64,000 nucleotides of DNA from contig NZ_LMER01000019.1 in assembly GCF_001426435.1 (NCBI RefSeq), positions 126,325 to 190,324 of the forward strand. Reading direction: 5' to 3'. A program made the position numbers and the translations under genes. The DNA comes from Angustibacter sp. Root456 (GTDB taxonomy: Bacteria > Actinomycetota > Actinomycetes > Actinomycetales > Angustibacteraceae). Positions 31,667 to 40,591 of the stretch are shown here, piece after piece; positions within the stretch are counted from its first letter, which is position 1, and every line of letters begins with the position of its first letter. The notes beneath the pieces are model-generated. The model saw only the letters and a list, made by a program, of their open reading frames with translations, was not told the DNA's origin and ran no database searches.

Positions 31667-33183
31667 GCGACCTGGACGGCCTTCGGGTCGTGGTCGTCGG
31701 GCTCGGCCCGATGGGCCGCGGTATCGCGCGGGTCTTTGACCGGGCCGGCGCGCAGGTGCGCGTCGTCGACGTGACACCCGAGGCGACCGCGGCCGGGCTG
31801 GCCGCCATCGACGACGACGCCCGCGCGGACGGCGACACGCTGGGGTCCGTGACCGGCCACACCCTCGAGGAGGCGGTGGCCGACGCCGACGTGCTCGTCG
31901 AGGCCGTCGTCGAGAACATGGACGTCAAGCGCGACCTGCTCGCCCGCGTGGCGGCCGCCGGGCCGTCGGACCTGCTCGTCGCGAGCAACACGTCGTCCTT
32001 GAGCGTCAGTGAGATGGGCCGCGCGCTCGGCGACCCCGAGCGCCTGGTCGGGCTGCACTTCTTCAACCCGCCCACCAAGATGCGGCTGGTCGAGGTGATC
32101 CTCGGGGCGGGCACGAGCGACAAGGTGGCGGCCCGTGCGCGCGAGCTCGTGGAGGCCATCGGCAAGACGCCGGTGGTGTGCCGCGACTCGCCGAACTTCG
32201 TCGTCAACCGGGTCTGCCGACCGCTGTACTACGAGGCCCAGCTCCTTGCGGCGCAAGGGATCGAACCCGCCGTGGTGGACGCTGCCGCCACCGGCGCGCT
32301 GGGACACCCGATGGGGCCGCTGACGCTGCTCGACTTCACCGGGCTGCACACGCATCTCGCGTCGTCCGAGACCGCCCTGCGCGAGTTCGGCGACCCGCGC
32401 TACCGACCGATCCCGCAGGTGCGCGGGCTCGTGCGGGCCGGGATGACGGGGCGCGCCGCGGGGCGCGGGTTCTACGACTACGCGGTCGAGAAGCCGCGCG
32501 ACGCCGTGCAGCGCGTGGTGCGCCGCCCCGGCGACGCGGGCGGCGCGAGCGTCGCCTTCTCCGGCCCGGACGCCCCCGCGACGGAGTCGACGTCCTCCAC
32601 CGGCACCGACGGCGATGGCGTCGTCGTCTACTCGTGCCACGGGGCGCCCACCACGCAGGACGTCTCGGCGGTGCGCGAGCTCGTCGAGGGCGGCGCGCAG
32701 GTCGTCGTCGACAGCTCGGACGGCGGCTGGCTGGAGGTGCTGCCGGACGGCGTGGGTTGGCTGCGGCTGCACCGCTCGCCGCGCGGCGAGGCGTTCGCGG
32801 AGGTCGTCCACGACGAGGTGGCCGGCATCCGTCCGACGCCGGCCGTCGCGATGGTGCTGGACGCCCTGGGCGCAGCGAGCGTGGAGGTGCTGGCCCTGCC
32901 CGGGTTCGTTGCCGACCGGCTCGCGCACTGCATGGTCAACGAGGCCAGCGTCGTCGTGGAGGAGGGGACCGCGACGGCGGACGACGTCGACGTCGCCCTG
33001 CGGCTCGCGATGAACCACCCCACCGGCCCGTTCGAGCGGCTGGCCCAGGACGGCCCGGCGCGCGTGCACGCGTCGCTGCGCTCGATGGCCGACCTGTTCG
33101 GCGACCCGCGCTACCGGCCGTCCCAGCTGCTGCGTCGCCAGGCCCTCAGCAGGGACGCGGCGCCGGCGCGAGGCACGAGCTGA
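31663..33183 (+). CDS. 3-hydroxyacyl-CoA dehydrogenase with duplicated C-terminal domain
   Basis: 506 residues from GTG 31663. NAD-binding Rossmann domain with GLGPMGRGIARVF, SNTSSLSVSEM and catalytic His in LVGLHFFNPPTKM. First 3HCDH C-terminal domain (NFVVNRVCRPLYYEAQ, GHPMGPLTLLDFTGL). After a Ser/Thr-rich linker (about 300-325) and a weakly conserved region, a second 3HCDH domain (VADRLAHCMVNEASVVVEEG, MNHPTGPFERL). The two-repeat layout is that of PaaH-type long 3-hydroxyacyl-CoA dehydrogenases. Confidence 0.92.
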   Translation: MSDLDGLRVVVVGLGPMGRGIARVFDRAGAQVRVVDVTPEATAAGLAAIDDDARADGDTLGSVTGHTLEEAVADADVLVEAVVENMDVKRDLLARVAAAGPSDLLVASNTSSLSVSEMGRALGDPERLVGLHFFNPPTKMRLVEVILGAGTSDKVAARARELVEAIGKTPVVCRDSPNFVVNRVCRPLYYEAQLLAAQGIEPAVVDAAATGALGHPMGPLTLLDFTGLHTHLASSETALREFGDPRYRPIPQVRGLVRAGMTGRAAGRGFYDYAVEKPRDAVQRVVRRPGDAGGASVAFSGPDAPATESTSSTGTDGDGVVVYSCHGAPTTQDVSAVRELVEGGAQVVVDSSDGGWLEVLPDGVGWLRLHRSPRGEAFAEVVHDEVAGIRPTPAVAMVLDALGAASVEVLALPGFVADRLAHCMVNEASVVVEEGTATADDVDVALRLAMNHPTGPFERLAQDGPARVHASLRSMADLFGDPRYRPSQLLRRQALSRDAAPARGTS

Positions 33184-34316
33184 TGGTGCCGGCGCCCTTG
33201 CGGGGACTGCGGGTCGTCGACCTGAGCCAGTACATCGCCGGCTCGGTCTGCGGCCAGCTGCTCGCCGACTTCGGCGCCGAAGTGCTCAAGGTCGAGCCGC
33301 TCGCCGGCGACCCTTCGCGGGCCCTGCCGGGCAGCCGCTTCGGCAGCCCCTACTTCCGGACGTACAACACCGGCAAGCAGGCGACCGCCCTCGACCTGCA
33401 CGACGCCGGTGACCGTGGGCGGCTCGACGAGCTGCTCGCGGACGCCGACGCGCTGGTCATGAACTTCGGCCTACGCACCCGCGAGCGGCTGGGCCTGGAC
33501 TGGCCGGCGCTTCACGCAGCCTTCCCGCGGCTCGTCGTGACGCTCGTCAGCGCGTACGGCGCAGACGACGCACGCACCTGCTTCGACTCGATCGCGCAGG
33601 CGGTCAGTGGTTTCGCGCTGCTCAACGCCGCCGAGGACGGCCGGCCGCGGATCAGCGCGGGCTACCCGACCGACGTCCTGAGCGGGCTCTATGCCGGGTT
33701 GTCGACGGCCATGGCCCTCGCGGACGCCGAGCGTACCGACGGCCTGCTGGTCGACGTCGCGATGAGCGAGGTCGCGGTGGCAGCGCTGACCGGGCCGGCG
33801 GCCCTGGTGGCCGCCGAGGAGGGCACGTTCCGGCCGGGGCGAGGCAATGCGGACGCGGCGACCGCGCCGTCCAACGTCTACCGCTGCACGGACGGCTTCG
33901 CGTACGTGTACGCGGGCCTCGACAAGCACTGGTCGCGGTTGCGTCCGGTGCTGGAGGCGGACCTCGGGCCCCTGGCGGACACCGACGCTCAGCAGCGGCT
34001 CGCCGATCCCGGCCGATGGGACGACGTGGTCGAGGCGTGGACCCAGCGCCGTTCCGTCCGAGAGGTCTGCGACCTGATGGCGGCGCTCGACGTACCGGCC
34101 GGCCCGGTGCGCGACCCCGTGGAGGCGCTGCGGGCGACCCGGGCCGAGCGGCCGGGATCGGTCGTCGTCCAGGGGGACGACGGCGCCGGCGTCCCGCAGC
34201 TGCCAGTGACGTTCGACGGCGTGCGCCCGTCGCGCACGGCGGCACCCGCTCTGCCCACCGCAAACCGTCCCGATCGCATTGCTGCGCAACCACTCCAGGA
34301 AGAGGCCACCCGATGA
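33183..34316 (+). CDS. CoA-transferase family III (CaiB/BaiF)
   Basis: 377 residues; ATG 33183 shares its A with the preceding TGA. Family III fold: LRGLRVVDLSQYIAGSVCGQ, LLADFGAEVLKVEPLAGDP, and the segment ISAGYPTDVLSGLYAGLS containing the likely catalytic Asp. Moves CoA between carboxylic acids without ATP. It could recycle CoA from a product to the incoming acid, or act on a dicarboxylic intermediate. Confidence 0.9.
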   Translation: MVPAPLRGLRVVDLSQYIAGSVCGQLLADFGAEVLKVEPLAGDPSRALPGSRFGSPYFRTYNTGKQATALDLHDAGDRGRLDELLADADALVMNFGLRTRERLGLDWPALHAAFPRLVVTLVSAYGADDARTCFDSIAQAVSGFALLNAAEDGRPRISAGYPTDVLSGLYAGLSTAMALADAERTDGLLVDVAMSEVAVAALTGPAALVAAEEGTFRPGRGNADAATAPSNVYRCTDGFAYVYAGLDKHWSRLRPVLEADLGPLADTDAQQRLADPGRWDDVVEAWTQRRSVREVCDLMAALDVPAGPVRDPVEALRATRAERPGSVVVQGDDGAGVPQLPVTFDGVRPSRTAAPALPTANRPDRIAAQPLQEEATR

Positions 34317-35161
34317 CGACGCCCACCGCCGCACCGAACGACCGGGCCGCCGCGCGCGAGCGCGCCGACGTGCGTGTGCTCGCCGAGGGCGCGCTGACCG
34401 GCCTGAGCGCCGTGGTCACCGGCGCCGGCAGCGGCATCGGTCGCGCCGCCGTGGCGCGGCTGGTGGAGCTCGGCGCGACCGTGACCGGCATCGGCCGGCA
34501 CGAGGAGACCCTGGCCGGCACCCGTGAAGGGCTGACCCGGCCGGACTCCTACGACTACCGCGTGTGCGACGTCCGGGACACCGACGCCGTGACGGCGGCG
34601 CTCGCCGAGGTCGCTGACGCGCGCGGCCTGGGCCTGCTGGTGAACAACGCCGGTGGTCAGTTCTTCGCCCCGGCCGTCGACATCACCCCGGGCGGCTGGC
34701 GCGCGGTGCTCGACCTCAACCTGACCAGCGTCTTCCACCTCACCCGCGCCGCCTACCCCTACCTCGCTCGCAGCCACGGGAGCGTCATCAACATCTCGTT
34801 GTCTGGCGTCGAGCGCGGCGGCATGGGGATGGCGCACTCGATCGCGGCACGTGCCGGCGTCCTGGGCCTGACCCGCACCCTCGCGCTGGAGTGGGCGGCC
34901 GACGGCATCCGGCTGAACTGCATCGGCCCGGGCACCGTGCTGACCCACGCGCTGAGCGACGAGGCCAGCGGGCACGTGCTCGGCAAGCTGGTCGACCGGG
35001 CGACGCCCATGAAGGTGCCCACGCCGGTCGAGGACGTCGCCGAGCTCGTCGCGTTCCTCGCCAGCCCGGCCGGCGCGCTGATGACCGGCCAGCTGATCCA
35101 GATCGACGGTGGCGCGCACCTCGGCCAGGGCCTGCACATGCTGCCCGAGGCGTACGCGTGA
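34313..35161 (+). CDS. SDR oxidoreductase, 2,4-dienoyl-CoA reductase-like
   Basis: 282 residues. Nucleotide loop TGAGSGIGRAAV and NNAGGQ are standard SDR. The usual YxxxK catalytic pair is missing: the region reads HSIAARAGV, the same layout as HAGSAKAAV in peroxisomal 2,4-dienoyl-CoA reductases, with Arg for Lys. It continues LTRTLALEWAADGIRLN and GQLIQIDGG. I therefore favour an NADPH-dependent dienoyl/enoyl-CoA reductase over an alcohol dehydrogenase. Overlaps both neighbours. Confidence 0.85.
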   Translation: MTTPTAAPNDRAAARERADVRVLAEGALTGLSAVVTGAGSGIGRAAVARLVELGATVTGIGRHEETLAGTREGLTRPDSYDYRVCDVRDTDAVTAALAEVADARGLGLLVNNAGGQFFAPAVDITPGGWRAVLDLNLTSVFHLTRAAYPYLARSHGSVINISLSGVERGGMGMAHSIAARAGVLGLTRTLALEWAADGIRLNCIGPGTVLTHALSDEASGHVLGKLVDRATPMKVPTPVEDVAELVAFLASPAGALMTGQLIQIDGGAHLGQGLHMLPEAYA

Positions 35162-36009
35162 GCGGATCGGAGCCGATGGACCTCGCGGGGGCCGTAGCGC
35201 GGTACGTCCGGCCCGGGACGAGCGTCTACCTCGGCAACTTCGGCGCCCAGCTGTTCTGCGTCGGTCACGAGATGGTGCGGCAGGGCCTGCGCGACCTCGA
35301 CCTCGTGATCGCCTCTGGCGGCCTGCTGATGGACCAGCTGCTGGGTGCGGGCACGCTGCGCTCGGTGACCTACGGGCACTGCTGGAGCGCCGTCGGGCCG
35401 TCGCCGGCCTGGTGCTTTCGCCGCGCCGCGGAGTCCGGGGACACCAGCGTCGAGCGGCACGAGCTGAGCCTGGGCCTGCTGACCGCAGCCCTCACCGCCG
35501 GAGCCTGGGGGGTGCCGTTCATGCCGGTGCCCGACCTGCCCGGCACCGGCTACGTCGACGAGGACTGGTCGAACGGGCGCCTCGCCGAGGTGGGCAGCCC
35601 GTTCGGTGCCTCGCGGGTCGTCGCCGCACTGAGCCCGGACGTCGCCTTCGTGCACGTCGACCTCGCCGACGCGCAGGGCAACGGAGCGGTGCGCGGTCCG
35701 CTCGGCGAGGTGCTCGTCGCGGCGCAGGCGTCGTCCAGCGTGGTGTTGGTGGCCGAGGAGGTCGTGAGCACCGAGCAGGTGCGCGACGCGGGGATCACGG
35801 TGCCCGGCGTCCTGACGAGCGCGGTGGTGCACCATCCGGGGGCGGTGCTGCCGGACGGCGCCATCGGCCGCTACCCGCGCGACGTCGAGGCCTTCGAGTC
35901 CTACTCCCGTCGCTCGCGCACGGCGGAGGGCTTCGCGCAGTGGCTGACGGACGAAGTGCTGCACGGGCAGCGCCCGGCGGCGCCCGACGTGACGACGGTG
36001 GCCCGGTGA
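35158..36009 (+). CDS. CoA-transferase subunit A (GctA/IpdA-like)
   Basis: 283 residues from GTG 35158. Family I CoA-transferase alpha fold: VYLGNFGAQLFCVGHEM, SVTYGHCWSAVGPSP, WGVPFMPVPDLPGTGY, VDLADAQGNGAVRGPLGE. Length and pairing with the next gene match glutaconate CoA-transferase and the steroid ring-opening hydrolase IpdAB. It is a partner of the following gene (overlap GTGA). Transferase or ring-opening hydrolase cannot be decided from sequence alone. Confidence 0.85.
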   Translation: MSGSEPMDLAGAVARYVRPGTSVYLGNFGAQLFCVGHEMVRQGLRDLDLVIASGGLLMDQLLGAGTLRSVTYGHCWSAVGPSPAWCFRRAAESGDTSVERHELSLGLLTAALTAGAWGVPFMPVPDLPGTGYVDEDWSNGRLAEVGSPFGASRVVAALSPDVAFVHVDLADAQGNGAVRGPLGEVLVAAQASSSVVLVAEEVVSTEQVRDAGITVPGVLTSAVVHHPGAVLPDGAIGRYPRDVEAFESYSRRSRTAEGFAQWLTDEVLHGQRPAAPDVTTVAR

Positions 36010-36776
36010 CGACGCGGCCCGCGACCCCGGTGCTGGACTTCCTGGTGCGCGCGGCCCGCGAGTACCGGCGCGGCGGCTGGGTGTTCACCGGATTCCACTG
36101 GCCAGTCGTCGCCGGCCAGACGGCCTACCGGCTGCGCGGCAACGACTTCACGCAGGTGTTCGAGGCCGGCGCGAGCACCCACGAGGCCGCTGCCGAGCTG
36201 CCGACGAGCACCACCGACTACCCGGCGTACGGCAACGCACTGGGCTTCACGGGGACCACGGCCGACGTCCTGCTCGGCATGGGGCGCCGGTTCGACCGCG
36301 TGGTGCTCGACGCGAGCAACATCGACGTCCGCGGGTGCGTCAACTCCTCGTTCGTCGGTGACCTCGCGCGACCGACCGTGCGGCTGCCCGGCGGCGGAGG
36401 CGCCCCTGACATCGCGGCCCGGGCGCGCGAGCTCGTGTGGCTGCACGGCGGGGGCGACCTGTCGCGCATCCAGGCGCGGGTCGAGCACGTGACCGCCGCC
36501 CCCGGGGCGAGCTCGCTGGTGCGGCTGCACACCCGGTGGGGCGTGGCTCGGCTCGGCGCCGAGCCCGTGGTCGAGGAGGTGGCGCCCGATGTGCCGGGCC
36601 ACCAGGAGTGGCTCGAGCACCTGGCCGGCCTGGGCGTCGCGGCATCCGGGGCCGTCGAGCGGGCGCCCGTCCAGGACGACGAACGCGCGGCGGCCGCCCA
36701 CACGCTGCGGGACGCCGCGCGCCGCGGGTACGGCGTGGCGCGCAAGGCCGTGAACGAGATCGAGGAGGAGCGATGA
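36006..36776 (+). CDS. CoA-transferase subunit B (GctB/IpdB-like)
   Basis: 256 residues from GTG 36006. Family I beta-subunit fold: GNDFTQVFEAGAS, where Glu53 sits near the catalytic Glu position of GctB, then LLGMGRRFDRVVLDASNIDVRG and VRLPGGGGAPDIAARARE. The Glu argues for true CoA-transferase chemistry, although IpdAB-like C-C hydrolysis remains possible given the SDR, crotonase and acyl-CoA dehydrogenases around it. Confidence 0.85.
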   Translation: MTTRPATPVLDFLVRAAREYRRGGWVFTGFHWPVVAGQTAYRLRGNDFTQVFEAGASTHEAAAELPTSTTDYPAYGNALGFTGTTADVLLGMGRRFDRVVLDASNIDVRGCVNSSFVGDLARPTVRLPGGGGAPDIAARARELVWLHGGGDLSRIQARVEHVTAAPGASSLVRLHTRWGVARLGAEPVVEEVAPDVPGHQEWLEHLAGLGVAASGAVERAPVQDDERAAAAHTLRDAARRGYGVARKAVNEIEEER

Positions 36777-39046
36777 CCGTGACCGCGACGACGACGGACC
36801 GGGCACCGGAGGACCTGCGGACCCTGCGCGCCGAAGTGCGCGCGCTGGTGGACCGCTGGCAGGACGAGGGCCGGTTCACTCCCGGCTGCGACGCGTGGCT
36901 GCGCTCCTACGACCTCGACTTCAGCCGCGAGCTCGGTGCCCACGGCTGGATCGGCATCACCTGGCCGACCGAGCTGGGCGGTGGCGGTCGCAGCAACCGC
37001 GCCCGGCTCGTCGTCACCGAGGAGCTGCTGCGAGCCGGTGCACCCGTTGCGGCGCACTGGATCGCGGACCGGCAGATCGGCCCGGCCATCCTGCGGTACG
37101 GCTCGCCGGAGCTGCAGCGCACCTACCTGCCGAGGATCGCCTCGGGCGAGGCGACCTTCTGCCTCGGCATGAGCGAGACCGAGTCCGGCTCCGACCTCGC
37201 CTCGGTGCGCACGACGGCCACGCCGGTCGAGGGCGGCGGCTGGCGCGTGCGCGGCCGCAAGATCTGGACCAGCCAGGCGCACCGCTCGACGCACGCGTAC
37301 CTGCTGGCCCGCACCTCGCGGGGCGAGAGCAAGCACGAGGGCCTCACCGAGCTCCTGGTCGACATGTCCGCCGAGGGCGTCGAGGTGCGGCCGATCTACG
37401 ACCTGCGCGGCGAGCACCACTTCAACGAGATCACGTTCGACGACGTCCTCGTGCCCGCGGACCACCTCCTCGGCGAGGTCGGCGGCGGCTGGGGCCAGGT
37501 CACCGAGCAGCTGGCGTTCGAGCGTGGCGGCATGGAGCGAGTCCTCAGCACCTACCCCCTGCTCGCGGCGGTCGTGGACGAGCTGGCCGGGGCCGATGGC
37601 GACCTCCCGGTGGGCTCGGCGGCAGCCGTCGGCACGGCCCTCGCGCGGCTGCACACGTTGCGGCAGATGGCCTGGCGCATCGCGGCGGCGGTGGACGCCG
37701 GGGATGCTCCCGTGCTGCAGGCCGCCATGCTCAAGGACCTCGGCACGACCTTCGAGCGGGACGTCGACGAGCTCGCGCGGGCCGTCGTCGACGTCGAGGC
37801 CGACCCCGCGGCGGGGGGTGTCGCCGGCCTGCTGGCCCAGGGGGTGCTCGCGGCGCCGGGGTTCTCGATCCGTGGCGGCACGACCGAGGTGCTGCGCACG
37901 ATCATCGCCCGAGGCGCGAAGAAGGCGGTGTCCGGCACCCAGGACGGCGGCGACCTGCGCAGCCTCGCGGACGACGTGCTGTCCGGTCGCGGGGGTGAGC
38001 CGGACGGGCTGCCGGCGGTGTGGCAGACGGTGGTCGAGCTCGGCTGGCCCGGCGTCGGCCTGGCCGAGGAGGACGGCGGATCGGGCGGTGAGCCGGCCGA
38101 CCTGGCCCAGCTCGTCGAGGCGACCGGCCGGCACGTCGTGCCGGTGCCGCTGGCCGAGGCCGCGCTCGCCGCGCGCCTGCTCGCGGGCGCCGGGTTCGAG
38201 CTGCCCGACGGCGTGGCGGTGCCGGTGCTCGGTGCCCGGGGCGAGCAGATCGGCGTCCACCGTGACGCTGGTTCCGACGCGTCCGACGGCGTCGTCCTGA
38301 GCGGGCTGGTGCGGCGGGTGCCGTGGGCGCGGACGGCGGACCACCTCGTCGTGCTGGCCCGCGGCGACGACGGCACCGACCTCGTCGCCCTGGTGCCTCG
38401 CGACGCGACCGGGGTCGGCCTGACGGAGGGATCGAACCTCGCCGGGGAGCCGCGCGACGACGTCCGGCTGGACGACGTGCGGGTGCCGGGGAGCCAGGTG
38501 CGGTCCGCCGACACCACCGCGGACGACGCCCTCGCGTGGGCGGCGCTGCTGCGCGCGGCGGCCACCGTCGGGGCGCTCGAGACCGCCGTGGCGCACACCG
38601 TCGAGCACGTGAGCGTGCGCGAGCAGTTCGGCAAGCCGCTGCTGCGCTTCCAGGCGGTCGCCCAGCAGGTCGCCGTCATGACGTCCCAGCTCGCGCTGGC
38701 GCGCACGGCCACCGCCTTCGCGGTCGGTGCGAGCCAGGGCGCGGCCGGCGTCGACCAGCGGGCGGTGGCGGTCGCGGTGGTCGCCGCGGCCACGGCGGCC
38801 ACGGAGGTCGCCCGCGCAGCGCACCAGCTGCACGGTGCGATGGGCGTGACCCGCGAGCACCCGCTGCACCTCGCCACCCGCAGGCTGTGGTCGTGGCGCG
38901 ACGAGTGCGGGGGCGAGCGGCGCTGGGCCGCAAGGCTGGCCACCGACCTCGTGCCGGGCGGCAGCGATGCCGTCTGGCGCTGGCTCACGCAGGACGAGAC
39001 GGACACCGCGACCGACGACACCACCGACCAGGGGAGCCCCTCGTGA
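36773..39046 (+). CDS. Fused two-domain acyl-CoA dehydrogenase (FadE34-like architecture)
   Basis: 757 residues, two acyl-CoA dehydrogenase units in one chain. Residues 1-380 are a complete unit (LGMSETESGSDLASVRTTA, RGRKIWTSQAH, FSIRGGTTEVLRTIIARG). Residues about 400-740 are a second unit with a degenerate N-terminal part but VREQFGKPLLRFQAVAQQVA and QLHGAMGVTREHPLHL. This matches the heterotetrameric alpha2beta2 FadE pairs of steroid catabolism, joined as in M. tuberculosis FadE34 (about 710 residues). Expected substrates are CoA esters carrying bulky ring systems. Overlaps both neighbours. Confidence 0.9.
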   Translation: MTVTATTTDRAPEDLRTLRAEVRALVDRWQDEGRFTPGCDAWLRSYDLDFSRELGAHGWIGITWPTELGGGGRSNRARLVVTEELLRAGAPVAAHWIADRQIGPAILRYGSPELQRTYLPRIASGEATFCLGMSETESGSDLASVRTTATPVEGGGWRVRGRKIWTSQAHRSTHAYLLARTSRGESKHEGLTELLVDMSAEGVEVRPIYDLRGEHHFNEITFDDVLVPADHLLGEVGGGWGQVTEQLAFERGGMERVLSTYPLLAAVVDELAGADGDLPVGSAAAVGTALARLHTLRQMAWRIAAAVDAGDAPVLQAAMLKDLGTTFERDVDELARAVVDVEADPAAGGVAGLLAQGVLAAPGFSIRGGTTEVLRTIIARGAKKAVSGTQDGGDLRSLADDVLSGRGGEPDGLPAVWQTVVELGWPGVGLAEEDGGSGGEPADLAQLVEATGRHVVPVPLAEAALAARLLAGAGFELPDGVAVPVLGARGEQIGVHRDAGSDASDGVVLSGLVRRVPWARTADHLVVLARGDDGTDLVALVPRDATGVGLTEGSNLAGEPRDDVRLDDVRVPGSQVRSADTTADDALAWAALLRAAATVGALETAVAHTVEHVSVREQFGKPLLRFQAVAQQVAVMTSQLALARTATAFAVGASQGAAGVDQRAVAVAVVAAATAATEVARAAHQLHGAMGVTREHPLHLATRRLWSWRDECGGERRWAARLATDLVPGGSDAVWRWLTQDETDTATDDTTDQGSPS

Positions 39047-39819
39047 CCGACGACCGCAGCACCGGCCAGCAGCTGGTGCGGCTCACCGAGCAGGACGGCG
39101 TGTGGACGCTGCTGCTCGACGACCCCGAGCGCCGCAACGCCATCTCACCGACGCTGCAGCGCCAGCTGGGGGAGGCGGTCGACGCGGTCGCGGCGGCCGA
39201 CGACGCGCGCGCTCTGGTGGTGGGTGGCACGGGGTCGAGCTTCTGCGCCGGCGCTGACCTGCCGGCGGTCTTCGGCGACACGAGCCGTTCGGTGGCGACG
39301 CTGCGGGACGACCTGCACACCGTGTACGACTCCTTCCTGCGGCTGCTCGACCTGGGCATCCCGACCATCGCGGCGGTGCAGGGGCCGGCGGTCGGCGCGG
39401 GTCTGAACCTCGCGATGGCCTGCGACGTGCGGTACGTGGGCCCGCGCGCGTCGCTGGCCGCGACCTTCACCCGGATCGGCCTGCACCCGGGCGGCGGCTG
39501 CACGTGGTTCCTCGTGCGCGCCCTCGGCCCGCAGCGGGCGCTCGCGCTGCTGCTCGACGGCGGCGCGATCGACGCCGAGCAGGCCGTGGCGACTGGCGTG
39601 GCGCTGAGCCTGGAGGACGACCCGCTCGCCGCGGCGCAGGAGACCGCGCGCCGGTGGGCGGCCATCGACCCGCAGCTCGTGCGGGACGTCAAGACCTCCG
39701 TGCGGACGGCGCAGACCGGAGGTTTCGCGGCGAGCCTGGACTTCGAGTCCTGGGCCCAGGCGTCGTCCGCCACCAAGCCGCAGGTGCAGGAGGTCGTGGC
39801 GAGGTTCCGCAAGCCGTGA
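39043..39819 (+). CDS. Enoyl-CoA hydratase/isomerase family protein (atypical active site)
   Basis: 258 residues from GTG 39043. Crotonase fold with oxyanion loop SSFCAGADLPAVF, but the first Glu position is Asn (GPAVGAGLNLAMACD) and the second block reads FTRIGLHPGGGCTWF, with His near the Glu position. Simple hydration is therefore doubtful; isomerase, hydrolase or C-C cleavage as in specialised crotonases is possible. It directly follows the fused dehydrogenase with a four-base overlap. Confidence 0.85.
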   Translation: MTDDRSTGQQLVRLTEQDGVWTLLLDDPERRNAISPTLQRQLGEAVDAVAAADDARALVVGGTGSSFCAGADLPAVFGDTSRSVATLRDDLHTVYDSFLRLLDLGIPTIAAVQGPAVGAGLNLAMACDVRYVGPRASLAATFTRIGLHPGGGCTWFLVRALGPQRALALLLDGGAIDAEQAVATGVALSLEDDPLAAAQETARRWAAIDPQLVRDVKTSVRTAQTGGFAASLDFESWAQASSATKPQVQEVVARFRKP

Positions 39820-40220
39820 CCGCCTCGTCTCCGCCCGACCGGCTGCTCACGGTCGCCGACCTCGACAGCCACGGCGAGTGGCTCGTCGTGGACGCCGGCC
39901 CCAGCCTGGAGCGCGCGTACCGCGAGGTCACCGGCTGGGCGGGCGAGCAGGCTCCGGCCGGCCTCGCGTCGGTGGTGGCCCGCCGTGCGTACACCCGCGG
40001 GCTCGCGATGCCGCCGGGCGGCGTGCTGCGCGAGATCCGCCAGACCCTGCTCGGGCCACCGCCGTCCGACGGCCGATACCGCGTGCAGGTCGCAGCCGCC
40101 GTGGTCGGCGAGCGCTCGGGGCGCCGGCGGGTCGAGGTCGACGCCGAGGTCGCGAGTGCCGTCGGCGATCCCGTGGCACAGGTCGGGTTCAGCCTCGACT
40201 GGCCGGCCGGTGCCGAGTGA
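39816..40220 (+). CDS. Small hotdog half-domain protein (MaoC-N-like)
   Basis: 134 residues from GTG 39816. No catalytic D-x4-H motif. The stretch AMPPGGVLREIRQTLLG followed by two beta-rich segments (YRVQVAAAVVGE, GDPVAQVGFSLDWPAG) resembles the non-catalytic N-terminal half of MaoC dehydratases. The next gene encodes a short catalytic MaoC half, so the two may form a heteromeric hydratase, as ChsH1/ChsH2 do in cholesterol degradation. Confidence 0.65.
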   Translation: MTASSPPDRLLTVADLDSHGEWLVVDAGPSLERAYREVTGWAGEQAPAGLASVVARRAYTRGLAMPPGGVLREIRQTLLGPPPSDGRYRVQVAAAVVGERSGRRRVEVDAEVASAVGDPVAQVGFSLDWPAGAE

Positions 40221-40591
40221 CGACCTCGCCGCGCTCGCAGGCCGCGAGCGCGCCGCCGCCCGGCCCCGTCGTCCTCGACGTGACGCCGGACCTCGTGGCG
40301 CGCTGGGCGGACGTGGTCGACGACCACAACCCGCTCCACCTGGACCCGCAGTTCGCGGCGGGCACGCCGTTCGGCGCGCCGATCGCCCACGGCTCGCTGG
40401 TGTTCGCGCTCGCGTGCGACGCCGCCCAGGCCGCCGGCGCAGGTGACGGGACCCTCGCCGTCCGGTTCACCGCCCCCGTGCCGGTGGGCTCCCGGCTCGT
40501 GGTGGGCACCGGACCGGACGGTGCCCCGGACGTCCGCTGCGGCGCGGACCAGCCGGTCCGCGTCACCCTGACCCGAAGGAGCACGTCGTGA
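40217..40591 (+). CDS. MaoC-like enoyl-CoA hydratase, short form
   Basis: 124 residues from GTG 40217. The hydratase-2 motif is intact: ADVVDDHNPLHLDPQFA with catalytic Asp and His, followed by FGAPIAHGSLVFAL. A single hotdog with the active site; it probably needs the preceding half-domain as partner. Stop and start overlap on both sides. Confidence 0.85.
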   Translation: MTTSPRSQAASAPPPGPVVLDVTPDLVARWADVVDDHNPLHLDPQFAAGTPFGAPIAHGSLVFALACDAAQAAGAGDGTLAVRFTAPVPVGSRLVVGTGPDGAPDVRCGADQPVRVTLTRRSTS

